From positions 1-64,000 of the forward strand of contig NHZP01000079.1 of NCBI GenBank assembly GCA_003313425.1: a DNA stretch of 64,000 nt, read 5' to 3'. Both the position numbers and the translations under genes were made by a program. The notes below the pieces were generated by a model. That model made no database searches. It was not told the DNA's origin and saw nothing but the letters and a program-made list of their open reading frames with translations. The DNA is from Pseudopyrenochaeta lycopersici (taxonomy: Eukaryota; Ascomycota; Dothideomycetes; Pleosporales; Pseudopyrenochaetaceae). Position 1 is the first letter of the stretch. Every line of letters begins with the position of its first letter. Below, one piece after another: positions 35,812-45,894 of the stretch.

Positions 35812-36252
35812 CTTCTCTGCCACCCTGCCACCAAACCCAGTCCATGATAGGCTTCGGCGGCTTGGACGCTACGTAGTCCTGGTTCTTAGCGCCTCAGCGT
35901 TCGGGCATGCCTTCTCATGTCATTGAGACTGGGTCAGGCTAATGATCACGGTGTGACATGCCTGTCTCAGGCCGCGAATAGGCGCGGCAGAAGGCCTGGG
36001 CATGCCTTGCCAGGGTTGTGGGCACAGAGTCAGGGATGGTGGTGTCGGCCTTGCACATAGCAATTCTGGGTTCTCCCTGCTTCTTTGGTTACTCATCAGT
36101 GGCGTCCCCACGGCATCAGTCGTCAGACATCGCCATGTCCGGTGGCGGAGCATCAAGCCACCCGTTGCCGCTGTTGAATGGACCGATACCTCGCGGGATG
36201 TCACTCACACTAGAGTGGTGAGAGCGACCTTGAATACCTATTGCCATTCAAG

Positions 36253-36423
36253 TCAAAATAATATCTTTGAGAAACAGGCCTGTAGAGCGTCCACGTCTTC
36301 CAGATCTTCGTCAAACTCAAAGAGCAGATGCCCGCCAGGCGTATCGAATACAACAAGGATACCACACACATGGCCATACCCACCATAGCTCGGTCTCACA
36401 TATCGATCCACACCGCTAGGGCA
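36253..36423 (-). CDS. Coding-like exon, unknown protein
   Basis: A short minus-strand frame reads YVRPSYGGYGHVCGILVVF then LLFEFDEDLEDVDALQACF and ends at TGA 36253-36255. Its hydrophobic/acidic pattern and clean stop look like a final exon. The upstream part (36430-36500) is open in another frame, so either an intron or a frameshift separates them. The family is not recognised. It is divergent to the membrane-protein gene starting at 36578. Confidence 0.3.
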   Translation of the reverse strand, partial: CPSGVDRYVRPSYGGYGHVCGILVVFDTPGGHLLFEFDEDLEDVDALQACFSKILF

Positions 36424-39045
36424 TCTTGATCATGGCAGTGCATCGATGCCACTGCTTCATGCATGCGGTGTCCCAAAGGCCCATGAAGTGGGATGCTGGC
36501 GCACGGCGGCCTGTGCTGGCAGATATATAGAATGACAGATTTCTCTTCAAGGTGCCTTACTTACCTACTATCTCACCATGGGATACCTGCTTCTTGTCGG
36601 CTTCCTCGCTTGTTCTCTGTGCGGACTGCTCTTGAGTATATTTCTCGGCTGGCTTGATGCTAGAGCGCCCAACTCAGACCATACTCCGCGAACAGAGAGC
36701 TACCTGGAGCGGCCGTTGGTCTTCATCTTTGGAGTTGTACAAATAGTGGCATTTGGTGCTGCTATTGTCTCTGCAGCGATGGCACTCCTGACGGAACAGA
36801 AGGTTCGTTGCTTGGATGCAGTGCATTTCAGTACGCTCCAGCTTTACTCTGGAATCAATGTAAGATCGTTTTCCTCAAAACGTAAGCCTATTTGCCAACA
36901 GTACATCAGTGATGTAAATGGTCTGGACTGGACTGGATTTTGAGGTCGAATCCAGTCCAGTCCAGATAAACCAGCTGGATTTACTGGATTATCCAGACCA
37001 AACCAAGTAAATCCAAATCCAGGTAAAAATAAGTAGGGATGGTGGAGCTTTGGCATAATATTGAACGCTAGTTTACATCCTTAAAGAAAACCTCACCATC
37101 CTCATCCATACTAAGCCAATCCTCATCAGGTTCACTTAGCTCTTAATTATCATTAATTCGAATCTCATCCTCTGCCTCCTCCTGAGCCTCCTCCAGCACC
37201 TCTTTAGGTGGTTCTTAATCGGAATTCATCTCCGCAGATATACCATCATCCTTCTCGCTATATACAACATCTGTTCCCCCTAGACCTCTTATTTCCTTAC
37301 CAAGCTCCTGCTGAATATCTACATCCGTTGTCTCCTCCTTCGGGCGGCTATACTACCCTTTAAGGCACTCGTTAGCCTTAATAATATTAACAGAAAGTCG
37401 GTTACGGGTGTCAGAGATAAGGAGTTTGGCGCTACTAAATACGCGTTCGTATTCAGCCGACATTATTAGTATAGACAGCATATCGAGCGCAAATCAAGTA
37501 AGATTAGGTTGTGTGGTATAGCGGGCATTCCAGTACGCTAAGACGTCTTCTTTATCCTCTAGATCAGTATTAATGAAGGCCGTGTATCGATCTGAAGTGG
37601 CAGAGGCCTTTTACTTAACTTCTTCGTGAGCTTAAAGGCGACCAAAGTCGTTAGATTAACAAGGTTTCTGTAGCTTCTGTGGTTAGTTTTTATCACTTAA
37701 CAACTCCGCGGTGTTCTTCCCTTTATATTCGCTCTCCTAGAGTTCCCGAACGCCCTGAGTAATCTTACGATTAACCAGCCAATTCTTTTTCTCTTCATAA
37801 TCGTCCCATTGCTCATGAAACCAGAGCCACTTCTTTGCAGGCCGAAGGACGTGGGAGGCGTAATAAGCAGGAGATTCATCTACTAGATTGTAGTAGGTCT
37901 CTGCCTTTTCCCAAGCAGTAGCTGCTCCAGCTGCTAAAATATTGAATTCATCCCTCTCGGGGTGCTCTTAGACTTGCTCCTGAAAATATGCCTGAGCCCT
38001 ATACGTCTCTTATAGAACAAAGTCTAACGTTGTAAAATATTAGCAGAGTGTATTCTTTTATCCTTAGGTTAAAAGTGTGGCCTCATAGAACAGTTAGAGG
38101 CATGTATAAAGCTGTTTAAGGAGAAGCCAATGTTAAGCGTTAAGGCGATCTTTTTCGATACTAACGCCGCGTCTAGGTATATAGGTGGCACAGAAGCGTT
38201 TAATCCGTTGCTTGCAATTAAGGGCTCGGCCGATTGATACAAAAAAGGTGTTCTAACGTGTAGAGTTGGTTTGAATAAGCTATTAGTAGTTAGTGTTCCA
38301 CGGCTTCTAATTGGTTAGTTTGCTCTACAAAATCACTCACCTCCAAATTATTGAAGAGCGCCCACGTACCACCTATCCTACATCTTCTAAACTTAGAACA
38401 GCGCTGAGGCGTCATTCGAATATACCGAATAACGTTGTGGAGACGTCCTAGGGCGCCACGCCTTCTCTAAAACGCAGCAATCTTATCATAGTCCTTCCTT
38501 AAATATGCAAGTTCTAGCTCTTCTAAAGCTTTATCCGACTTTGTTCCTAAGAGGAAGGCCTAGGTAATAAGGTTAACAACGTGTCTAAGGCAACGGAGGC
38601 GACAACTCTTGCGCTGTTTCTTAGTTATGTTTAGATATAGCTTGCGTAAAATACAATTAACGCAGGTATCGTTTGAAGATGCGTTATTAAGCATAAAGTA
38701 GCCAATCTTCTTCCAAATTCTATATTCTTTAATCACCTTTAATACAATAGCCGCCTGGTTCTTACCAGAGTGCTCTCCTTTAACGCGACGGAGTGCTATC
38801 AGCTTAGTTTGCAAGGCGCCGTTTTAATCAACGTAGTGAGCGCAGATAGCAATAATTGCGTGGCAATTTGGTGACGTCCAAAGATCAAATAAGAGGTGGA
38901 TACTTGAACGGGCACAACGTAGCTCCTTCCGTAGGCTTTTCTTCTGTTTTAGGAACTCATTAATAACCTATTTTCGAATGGTATGTCGGCCAGGGATGAG
39001 CTTTGCAAGCTTACAATTAAGGTATGTAAGAAGCTCTAAAAAGTA

Positions 39046-40891
39046 ACGTGAGCGGCAAGCGAAACGCCCAGGTAAGCGAAACGCCCACCCCACCAAGCTT
39101 TACAACTTTGCACGTTAACAACTTAATCCTACAAAAAGCTACTACAGCTTATAGTAGCTTAAATTAATCCTCTATTTCTACTATATCTTTCTTACACGTG
39201 CGCTTATTATGTCCTGCCTCTCCACAAGTTTTACAGCGTCGGATACCCCTTGTACTAGCACCTGTTTGAGCCCTCTCCGCACGCCTCTCCACCTTAAGTT
39301 GGGCATCAACGTCCCTCTAAGTAATTAAGTCCTCTCCCTCCTCCTTTAATAGGGTCCCTCCCTGCTAGATCCGCTTTTTCTTACGCTTTTTCTGCTCAGA
39401 AGCAGCTCTATTTGCCTGCTCAAGACTAGCTACTCTAGCTTCCAGCAACGTGTGTGAGTGTACCTTCAATGTTAATCCCTTTTTAACTTGTAACACTATC
39501 TTAATAATAGAATCAGGAGAGGAACTCTTATAGTCACGAATCCTCTTCATAATTAGTGTTGTTTAAGCCTCTATCTCCCAGGCGTTGCTGGGTGTTTTAG
39601 GGTGCCAGGGGGTAGGCCCTGGTAGAGGTAGTGTCGGCGTGCGAGGCTTCACCTCAAGCTTTGATAGCACCACCTCTAGGCTGTGTAGGACTAGGCCAGT
39701 TGCTTAGAAGCTAGATAGAATATTCTGCTGTAAGAATGAGGTCTCGAATACCTCCTTAAAGGAAGCTAGGAATGCTTTTTTATCAATGTAGGTAATGTAA
39801 CTGTCTACCAAGACCCTAATCTCTCGCCGGTATACCTGCTTCAATAGCGCAAAGCAGCCCACATCAAGCAGCTGCAGGATATAGGATAAATAGAAAGGCA
39901 TACAGAGGGTAATTATCTTGTTCTCCTCACATAGATCCTAGAAGGCAAGTGAATTATAGCTCTCGTAGCCATCAATTACTAGTAGCCAGTAACTGCCTAC
40001 TGTCCGGGCTGCTGTATGCTAGATAAAGTGCTGTAGCCAGGCTAGACCAAGTTCGTTGTTAGTCCAGCCGTTCTTACTAAGGCCTATACGCCAGCCCTTA
40101 CATAGATCAGGCAACCAGGACTTGTCGTAGTTCTTAGCTTTAAAGATAATAAAGGGTAGAATTGTCCAGCCCATAGCGTTAATACCAGCAATCAACGTCA
40201 CCCACTCGCAGTTGCCAGGTTATATCCCCAGTGGTCAAGTACGTCTCTCAGACGCAGTTACCACCTTGACGGACCCTCCTACGCCCATAGTAAAGCCAGT
40301 CTCGTCAAAGTTATAGGTATCTTCATCTAGGACGCCGTACTTAGCTTTAATGTTGCGTACAAGATCAAACTAGAGGCTAATAACAGCTAGATCGCTGCAT
40401 AGGACTCTCTAGTAGTCGCGTGGCCTACTTAGCTAGGATTTAATCTTAGGCTTACGAGAGAGGAAGTTTCTAGCCCATTTTTCTCCCACCTGGCCACTAC
40501 CACAAGCAGCCAGCAACTAATTCGCTATCTCACGGAGATAAGACAGTGTAGGGGCAAATCCTCGCGCGTCTAGCTTCCTTATATATTGGATAATCGCGTC
40601 TTCCTCGTGCCTGTTAAGCTTTAACGAGTTGGGTTGGCTATCGCGTCGTAAAAGCTTTCCAGCGCGTCGGTCGCGGAGAGTCCTTCTAGGAACGTTATAG
40701 ACTGCTGCAGCTCGTCAATCACTTAATGTCGCGTCTTTTTTCATTGCTTAGATAGCTAAGATAATTCTATCCTCACAAGGGAGTAATTCAATATTAAGTT
40801 GTTAAGACATTGTAGTTAAAGGTAGAAGGAGGTGTGGTCTTGGCAAGAGTAGGCGTTTCGCTTACCTGGGCGTTTCGCTTGCCGCTCACGT
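39046..40891. mobile_element. Nested pogo/Fot-like transposon with 40-bp identical TIRs
   Basis: A 1,846-bp element between TA duplications (39044-39045 and 40892-40893). Its 40-bp terminal inverted repeats are identical. They start ACGTGAGCGGCAAGCGAAAC and contain a doubled AAGCGAAACGCC. It sits inside the family E hAT transposase, so it came later than that insertion. Confidence 0.93.
39164..40810 (-). pseudogene. pogo/Fot-like DDE_1 transposase with zinc knuckle, RIP-type stops
   Basis: About 548 codons from ATG 40810 to TAA 39164 in essentially one frame, with many stops; the third codon is already TAA (from CAA). Order: N-terminal HTH pair (VPRRTLRDRRAGKL, then ANQLLAACGSGQVGEKWARN), NFDETGFTMGVG (first Asp), VTLIAGINAMGWTILPFIIF, WLLVIDGYESYNS (second Asp), then LQLLDVGCFALLK (third Asp). 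The C-terminus ends in a CCHC knuckle, CKTCGEAGHNKRTC. This is the arrangement of fungal Fot/pogo elements. Inactive. Confidence 0.88.
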
Positions 40892-42578
40892 TAACCATTT
40901 TTAAGCTGAGTAAAGGCGATATGGCAGAACACGATCCACTAAATTAGAAGCATTTTAAACAACATAAAGTCTGGCGCCTAGACAACCTGTAAGAGGTTCT
41001 TCTTTAGTTAATTAACTAACTGCTTGTTGATTGATCCCTTCTTTAGTAGAGGCTTGCCGCTCCTATCAATATTGTGTTCGGTCTCCCAGTAATTCAAAAC
41101 GCTTAAATTGCTATTTAATTTGAGAGGGCGGTATGTACGGTCCTTCTTTCAATCAAGACACTCACAGCAGTAGTAGTGCTCGGTCATTAATTCAATGTTA
41201 ATAATCTTGTAGCCCTTTTCCTCCTCCTAAATATGCGACGTTGTTTTCTTTAGAGGACGCCCTAAGGTAATAATTTCTAACGCCTTATAATATCTACGTC
41301 CGTAAAGTTCGAAGGATTGAGGTGGAAGAGTAGGCTAAGCTGCGGGTTCGAACTTATCTTTAGAGAGAGAAGGTGACGAACTAATAAATGTTGGCTTAGG
41401 ATCTGCAGCTTCTTATTGACATTTCTGACGCTTCTTGGCGTTTGTAGAGGTACGGGCAGCTCGTTTTGGGGGCATATTAGTGCTGGAAACGATGAGCTTA
41501 GAGCTGAGGATGATGAGTATAATGAGCGTGATACGGGTAACGAGGGCGCTGTTCACTCTACGAGCGAAGAAAGGGGGTGCAAGCTGATTAATTTGCATGT
41601 TAATCTAGTGGCTTTTTAAGTAAGAAATAATATACGCGATAAGTAGATGATCGCGGTGCGAGCTTGCACAGTCGCATGAGCTGAAAACTAACCAAAAGTG
41701 AGCTGAAAGACGTTGCCGACGCAATCGTTCCGGATGAGGCTGGCTATCACTATTCTATTAGCTGACACAACCCCAAACACCATGCACCTATATATATCTG
41801 GATTTGGATTTATGTGGACATTCAGGAGATCGAATCCAGTCCAGACTAGACAAAATATCCACATAAAACCGCCAAGAAATCCAGCTGGATATCCAGTCCA
41901 GTCCACATCAAATCCAGACCATTTACATCACTGCAGTACATACAGCTTGCCCGCATCATACGTCGCGTGAACTTTCAACCTCCCTCCTGGGCTACTCCCC
42001 TCATATACTGTATCTCCATGTCATTTGCTCTGTTTGACTTTGCAGCATGGATGAAGTAAGTAGCCATCTCAACTTGTTGCTGCAAGTTCGCTCATGTGGA
42101 TCAGGAATGATGAAATGCTTCCAAACTACACGTTTCATCTGCATCTTGCCATTCCGCCATTACTTTCTGCGGTGGTATCGTGCTCGCGGTTACACCTGCA
42201 TAAGAGCTCAGGAGGTCGCAATCCATCTCTCATACGTTTCCTGATCGGAGTCATCTCTTCAAGCACGCTCGTGGTACTATGTCAGCTGAGTGGAGCGCTT
42301 GTCCTATTGGTTATGGACAGGAGAGCCACAATCACACACCGCTACGGCTTACTCCTTGTAAGTTGCAATCCTGCGATCTTGGTGTATCTAATATGGACAG
42401 GCTTGTACATCTGCTCAACACCTCGGTTCGTTTATCTGTTGTTTTGGGAGCATCAAGCGAGGCTTCCGGAGGATTCGGGAATGGTTGTGTACGTCTCACC
42501 CGTACAGGGAGAATAGGGGCGAGGCATCTGGACGGAGCAGCCTGTCTGGCTTCATGTAAGGGTTGTCCGGGGCTATTC

Positions 42579-43426
42579 CTACTCGTGCAAGCGATTGATA
42601 GCAGTTCGCAAAACCATTTCTCTCTGGACCATCAAGCAAGGGTTTGAAGTAGTAAAAGCGAGGTTCGGCCATGCGGACGAGCCATTGAATAATGGCTGAC
42701 CAATGACGACTCGGTTGGATGAAGCACAGCATATGTAACGTCCGTCTCGAGACTGCAGGGACAGATAAGTTACATCGTCTTGCAATCTTCTCAACTCAAT
42801 GTATTCCACCCATTCGTTGTTCATCATAGTCATATCCTTCACTATTTCAAGGTACTTCGCGTGTGAGTCGACCTTCAGCTTGACAATTAGCGTAGGTCCT
42901 CGCAGCTTCCTCTGTGGAGCGTCGTAATCAACACCTCGGGCTCAGCCCCGCCCCCTTGGATTTTCTGAGTTCTCCTTTTGCAGACAGTCGGAAAATACCG
43001 CTCCTCTTATCGGCATTCTTGGTGCAGATCCCAGAGTATTCGCCAATGGGATGTCGATACCACTCTGAGCTGGATGGGGGCGGTGCAGCGTCGTATGGGC
43101 ATAATGCTCCATCAACGAAGTGGGTACGTCCCTCATGGCCTTACTCACGGTATACAGTTGCGGAAGCTCATGATGTCGCTCCTCAAGGAATTCTGCATAA
43201 CTGGAGCTTGTAAACATTTGTCGTAGATCAGTCAACTTCTGACTCGAAGCTTGCTAATCATAGGTTTAACACTACCCTGCTCACTGAATTCAACTAGTAG
43301 TGACTTGGAGGTAATGAAACATGACCGATGGTCTGCATGGGTCTGCATGAGTTTGCCTGGGTCAGCCATATTGTCTCTGTGATAGCGCCCGCCGCCGGCA
43401 TCCCCGATGCACTTATTGAGTGGCAC
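42579..43426 (-). CDS. Hypothetical protein, probable three-exon gene
   Basis: Three minus-strand pieces in different frames look like exons. They are 43232-43426 (MPLNKCIGDAGGGRYHRDNM), 42942-43235 (LTDLRQMFTSSSYAEFLEER, then LPQLYTVSKAMRDVP) and 42579-42842 (NNEWVEYIELRRLQDDVTYL). Exact splice sites are uncertain. No known domain, signal peptide or membrane span. It converges with the disrupted membrane-protein gene. Confidence 0.35.
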
Positions 43427-44250
43427 AGCCGATCAACCTAGTGCAAAGAATCCGCTTTACTGCAAAGTTTGTTGAAGCATGCCTGGAAACCATGGATCTT
43501 CGCTCCTTATCTGCTTTTGTATATATCTCCGTTCAGAGCCGCCATGCGGATTAAGGTGGCAGGCACCATCCAGAGACGCCGTACTCAGCTAGGCACTGGC
43601 CGACGCAGCGCAGAGTCTGACTGTCTCAAGAGCTCTCCACGTGCCCACACCATAAAACCGTCGGTGTTTTGGTGTTCCTCTACATGGGATTTGCGTAGCC
43701 TGCTGTGCCGCTGCGTCTTCTGTACAAGACTCGTTAGCTGCAGCACATCCCCAACTTAGGCATCCGCATCGTTGCTGTACGAGGCAGACTCGAGGCCCCT
43801 GTGAGACTACTAACCAACTGGAAGTTGACAAATTTGCGGCAAAGGAGGTGCCCACAACAGAGGTTTCGCGAACCTAGCGAGATATCCTTGGCCCCTCCAA
43901 CTGACGAGCACACTGCCACTTCCACTATGCAGGATTACTGTCAGAAACATGGCTATAGAGTATGACTGGCGTGCCATGGATGGTTGGTCACGTCACTTCC
44001 ATTATGTGGGAGGATAGCATGCATTGGTCAACTGGCAGAGACGCCGTTTCAGCGTCCTGAACGGGATATCGGGCGGCATTGCCTTGCAACAAGCTCTACT
44101 AGAAACCCGCCGGGAGGCGCAGCAGACTACCTTGCATCGATGGTACGATGGATTCTATACTTTCATGCTGCCTGCTGCTCAAAGGTGGCTATGGCTGTGG
44201 GCGGTCTCCGTCATGGCGCGGATGGAGACATCCGAAGCTTCAACTCAGTC
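43427..44250. other. Unassigned stretch upstream of the RING gene
   Basis: Open frames on both strands (for example plus 43984-44257) without recognisable motifs. They may include a further small gene, but none can be supported. Confidence 0.3.
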
Positions 44251-44259
44251 TTTATAAAC
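44251..44259 (+). promoter_or_regulatory. TATA-like box of the RING gene
   Basis: TTTATAAAC followed by a CT-rich stretch, about 95 bp upstream of the ATG at 44352. Confidence 0.45.
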
Positions 44260-44351
44260 ACTCCTGCTCTTCTCGTTTTCTCGTTGGCAAATCCGTATCC
44301 TCCCCATCTCTTCCTATATTGTCGCCCTTTGTGGGAACAACTTCTATCCAC

Positions 44352-45133
44352 ATGGCAAGAGTCCTGTATATCCCCTCCTCATCGGACTCGAACTCAGACT
44401 CTGACCCTGAGTTGAGGGTCCCTCCCATCACAGAGTTGGCGCCTCGGACGTTCAAAAGAAGGCGGCTAGGCATGAACTATTCTCCAATATAAGCCTATTG
44501 TAACTTACTGTGATTGCAGAAGCCAGTTCCGTGCACCCATCTCCCTTGTCCTGCTCTGGATGTGACGAGATGCTCGAAGCGGATGGCAGATTATACTTTC
44601 TTCCTTTCTGCAGTTGTGTGGGTGTCCTCTGGCGAATTCAGCTGATATGGAAAAGCTCATGGGCTGACCTCTCAAGCTATATTGCGGTCGATGTGTCGTT
44701 CAGTCAGTGCTAGATGGACTCCTCCATCTCAAGAGTGCACTTGGCCGTGCTGCCTTCGATCTTGTGTACGCTTCAGTGAACGATAGGACGAAACCCCCTA
44801 CGTCCTCGGTGAATCTGTTCAAGTGCAAGAGAGAAGACCACTCTCAATTCCCTGGCGCTGTAGAGTGCTACGGAACAGTGTGCACCATCTGCACCCTGGG
44901 AGACATGTCGGCCCATCGAGGTGTGTACCTGCCTTGTGGTAAGCGACAGCAATATCCGCACGGTAGCTATGCTTACACTATTAGGTCATCCATTTTGCAC
45001 GGCCCACATCACAGAATGGTTTGAGAAGACGAGGAAGAGAGTATGTCCGACGTGCAGATCAGATGTTCCCGAGGAGACCGCACACTTCAAGCGGGATGGC
45101 ACATATGCGCTCGGTTGGCCACGCAGCTTTTAG
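44352..45133 (+). CDS. RING-finger-like zinc protein, multi-exon
   Basis: The start is ATG 44352 (MARVLYIPSSSDSNSDSDPE), an acidic Ser/Asp N-terminus with a KRRRLG cluster. A second piece (about 44515-44630) carries CSGCDEMLEADGRLYFLPFC, a zinc-ribbon-like pair. The third exon ends at 44938. A 46-nt intron (44939-44984) splices inside the RING. Joined, it reads VCTICTLGDMSAHRGVYLPC then GHPFCTAHITEWF and RVCPTCRSDVP. The spacing C-x2-C, C-x-H-x2-C-x2-H, C-x2-C is a variant RING. Such domains usually act as E3 ubiquitin ligases, so that role is inferred. The first intron borders are unclear (an in-frame TAA at 44490), so the gene may be damaged. Confidence 0.6.
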
Positions 45134-45894
45134 TGATAGACTTTGTTTGCACACGCTAGGAGAAGACTGTATAGAAGAACGAAGGGCATAAGTCAGGAAC
45201 TTTTTCTCCCATCTGACCGTCGCAAGTCGTAGAGCCATCTGGGCCAGATTCCGTGCTTGTTTTTCAATCCTGCTCTCTGAAGTCAGGCGAGTGCACAGTG
45301 AACACTCATGCGACAAGATGTGGTTAAGAAATCAACGCTCTTGCGGTGGTGAGTCTGCTAGGCGGAGCTCTTATCCCCGGAGTCAATGCCGAAAAGCGGC
45401 GTGTGGACATTGGTAGGATGCTGTTGCCAGTGGGCATCCCCCTTCTGTGGTGATTCTCCCTATTTCATCCACATTATCATCTAATGTAAGCAGGGTGGCG
45501 CTAGTATTGCGTCTCAAGAGCGGGTGCGCTGATGTGTGTATGTACGATGTAGGCTTGCAAGTAGTCGGGTTTATCACGTGGGTGCGGAGCAGTCATGTGC
45601 AGTGTCGCAGACCACTACACCGTGTTTGCTCCAAGCGGTTGTTCAACAAGAAGTTCAAGGAAATTTACTATATGTACTCAGGTCGAGCAGGGGAACAGCT
45701 ACATATCAGGACTACCTCAGTGATGACAGTCAGCAGGGGGACCATCTTATGGACGGTTAAGTAAGGCTTCATGCCGCGTATTGCAGAGACGCAGAGCGGG
45801 TCGGTGGATATGGAGCGGCAAGACCACGCGTAGGAATGGTCTGTTGCCTTTGTGACAACCTATTCCACTACAGGAGCCGCGTATGATGCTAACA
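45134..45894. other. Intergenic, nothing recognised
   Basis: Between the convergent RING and oxidoreductase genes. Short open frames without family resemblance. Confidence 0.4.

Larger units (their letters stand above)
37350..41475 (-). pseudogene. hAT transposase, RIP-type decay, interrupted by a nested element
   Basis: Minus-strand reading starts at ATG 41475 (MPPKRAARTSTNAKKRQK) and runs through numerous TAG/TAA stops. It is broken by the pogo-like insertion at 39046-40891. It resumes with IHLLFDLWTSPN (first acidic site), KKIGYFMLNNASSNDTCV (second) and RLRCLRHVVNL. It ends near 37390-37500 with MLSILIMSAEYERVFSSAKL, where the usual Cys of CERVFS reads Tyr (a G-to-A change). Most stops replace Trp or Gln codons, the outcome expected from CpA-to-TpA mutation. 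Confidence 0.85.
36907..41933. mobile_element. RIP-damaged hAT transposon (family E) with nested pogo element
   Basis: A 5,027-bp element with terminal repeats CAGTGATGTAAATGGTCTGG at 36907 and, inverted, ending at 41933. It is flanked by the exact 8-bp duplication CAGTACAT (36899-36906 and 41934-41941). Subterminal zones repeat CCAGTCCAG/CTGGACTGG (36925-37000 and 41835-41910). Without the nested 1.85-kb element it would be about 3.2 kb. Its transposase is full of TAG/TAA codons. Confidence 0.93.
36578..42516 (+). pseudogene. Multipass membrane protein gene split by a hAT insertion
   Basis: Exon 1 (36578-36859) begins MGYLLLVGFLACSLCGLLL and holds two hydrophobic spans; a TATATAG lies about 50 bp upstream. 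Intron 1 is 36860-36901. Exon 2 starts TACAT at 36902 and is interrupted after five bases by the element at 36907-41933. It resumes at 41942 and runs to 42055, in frame, through YIQLARIIRRVNFQPPSWA. Intron 2 is 42056-42104 (GTAAGT donor). Exon 3, 42105-42516, has two or three more hydrophobic spans (FLIGVISSSTLVVL, LLVSCNPAILVYLIW) and ends GMVVYVSPVQGE. The splice phases agree, so the gene was intact before insertion. About six membrane spans and roughly 270 residues. I do not recognise the family. Confidence 0.75.
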
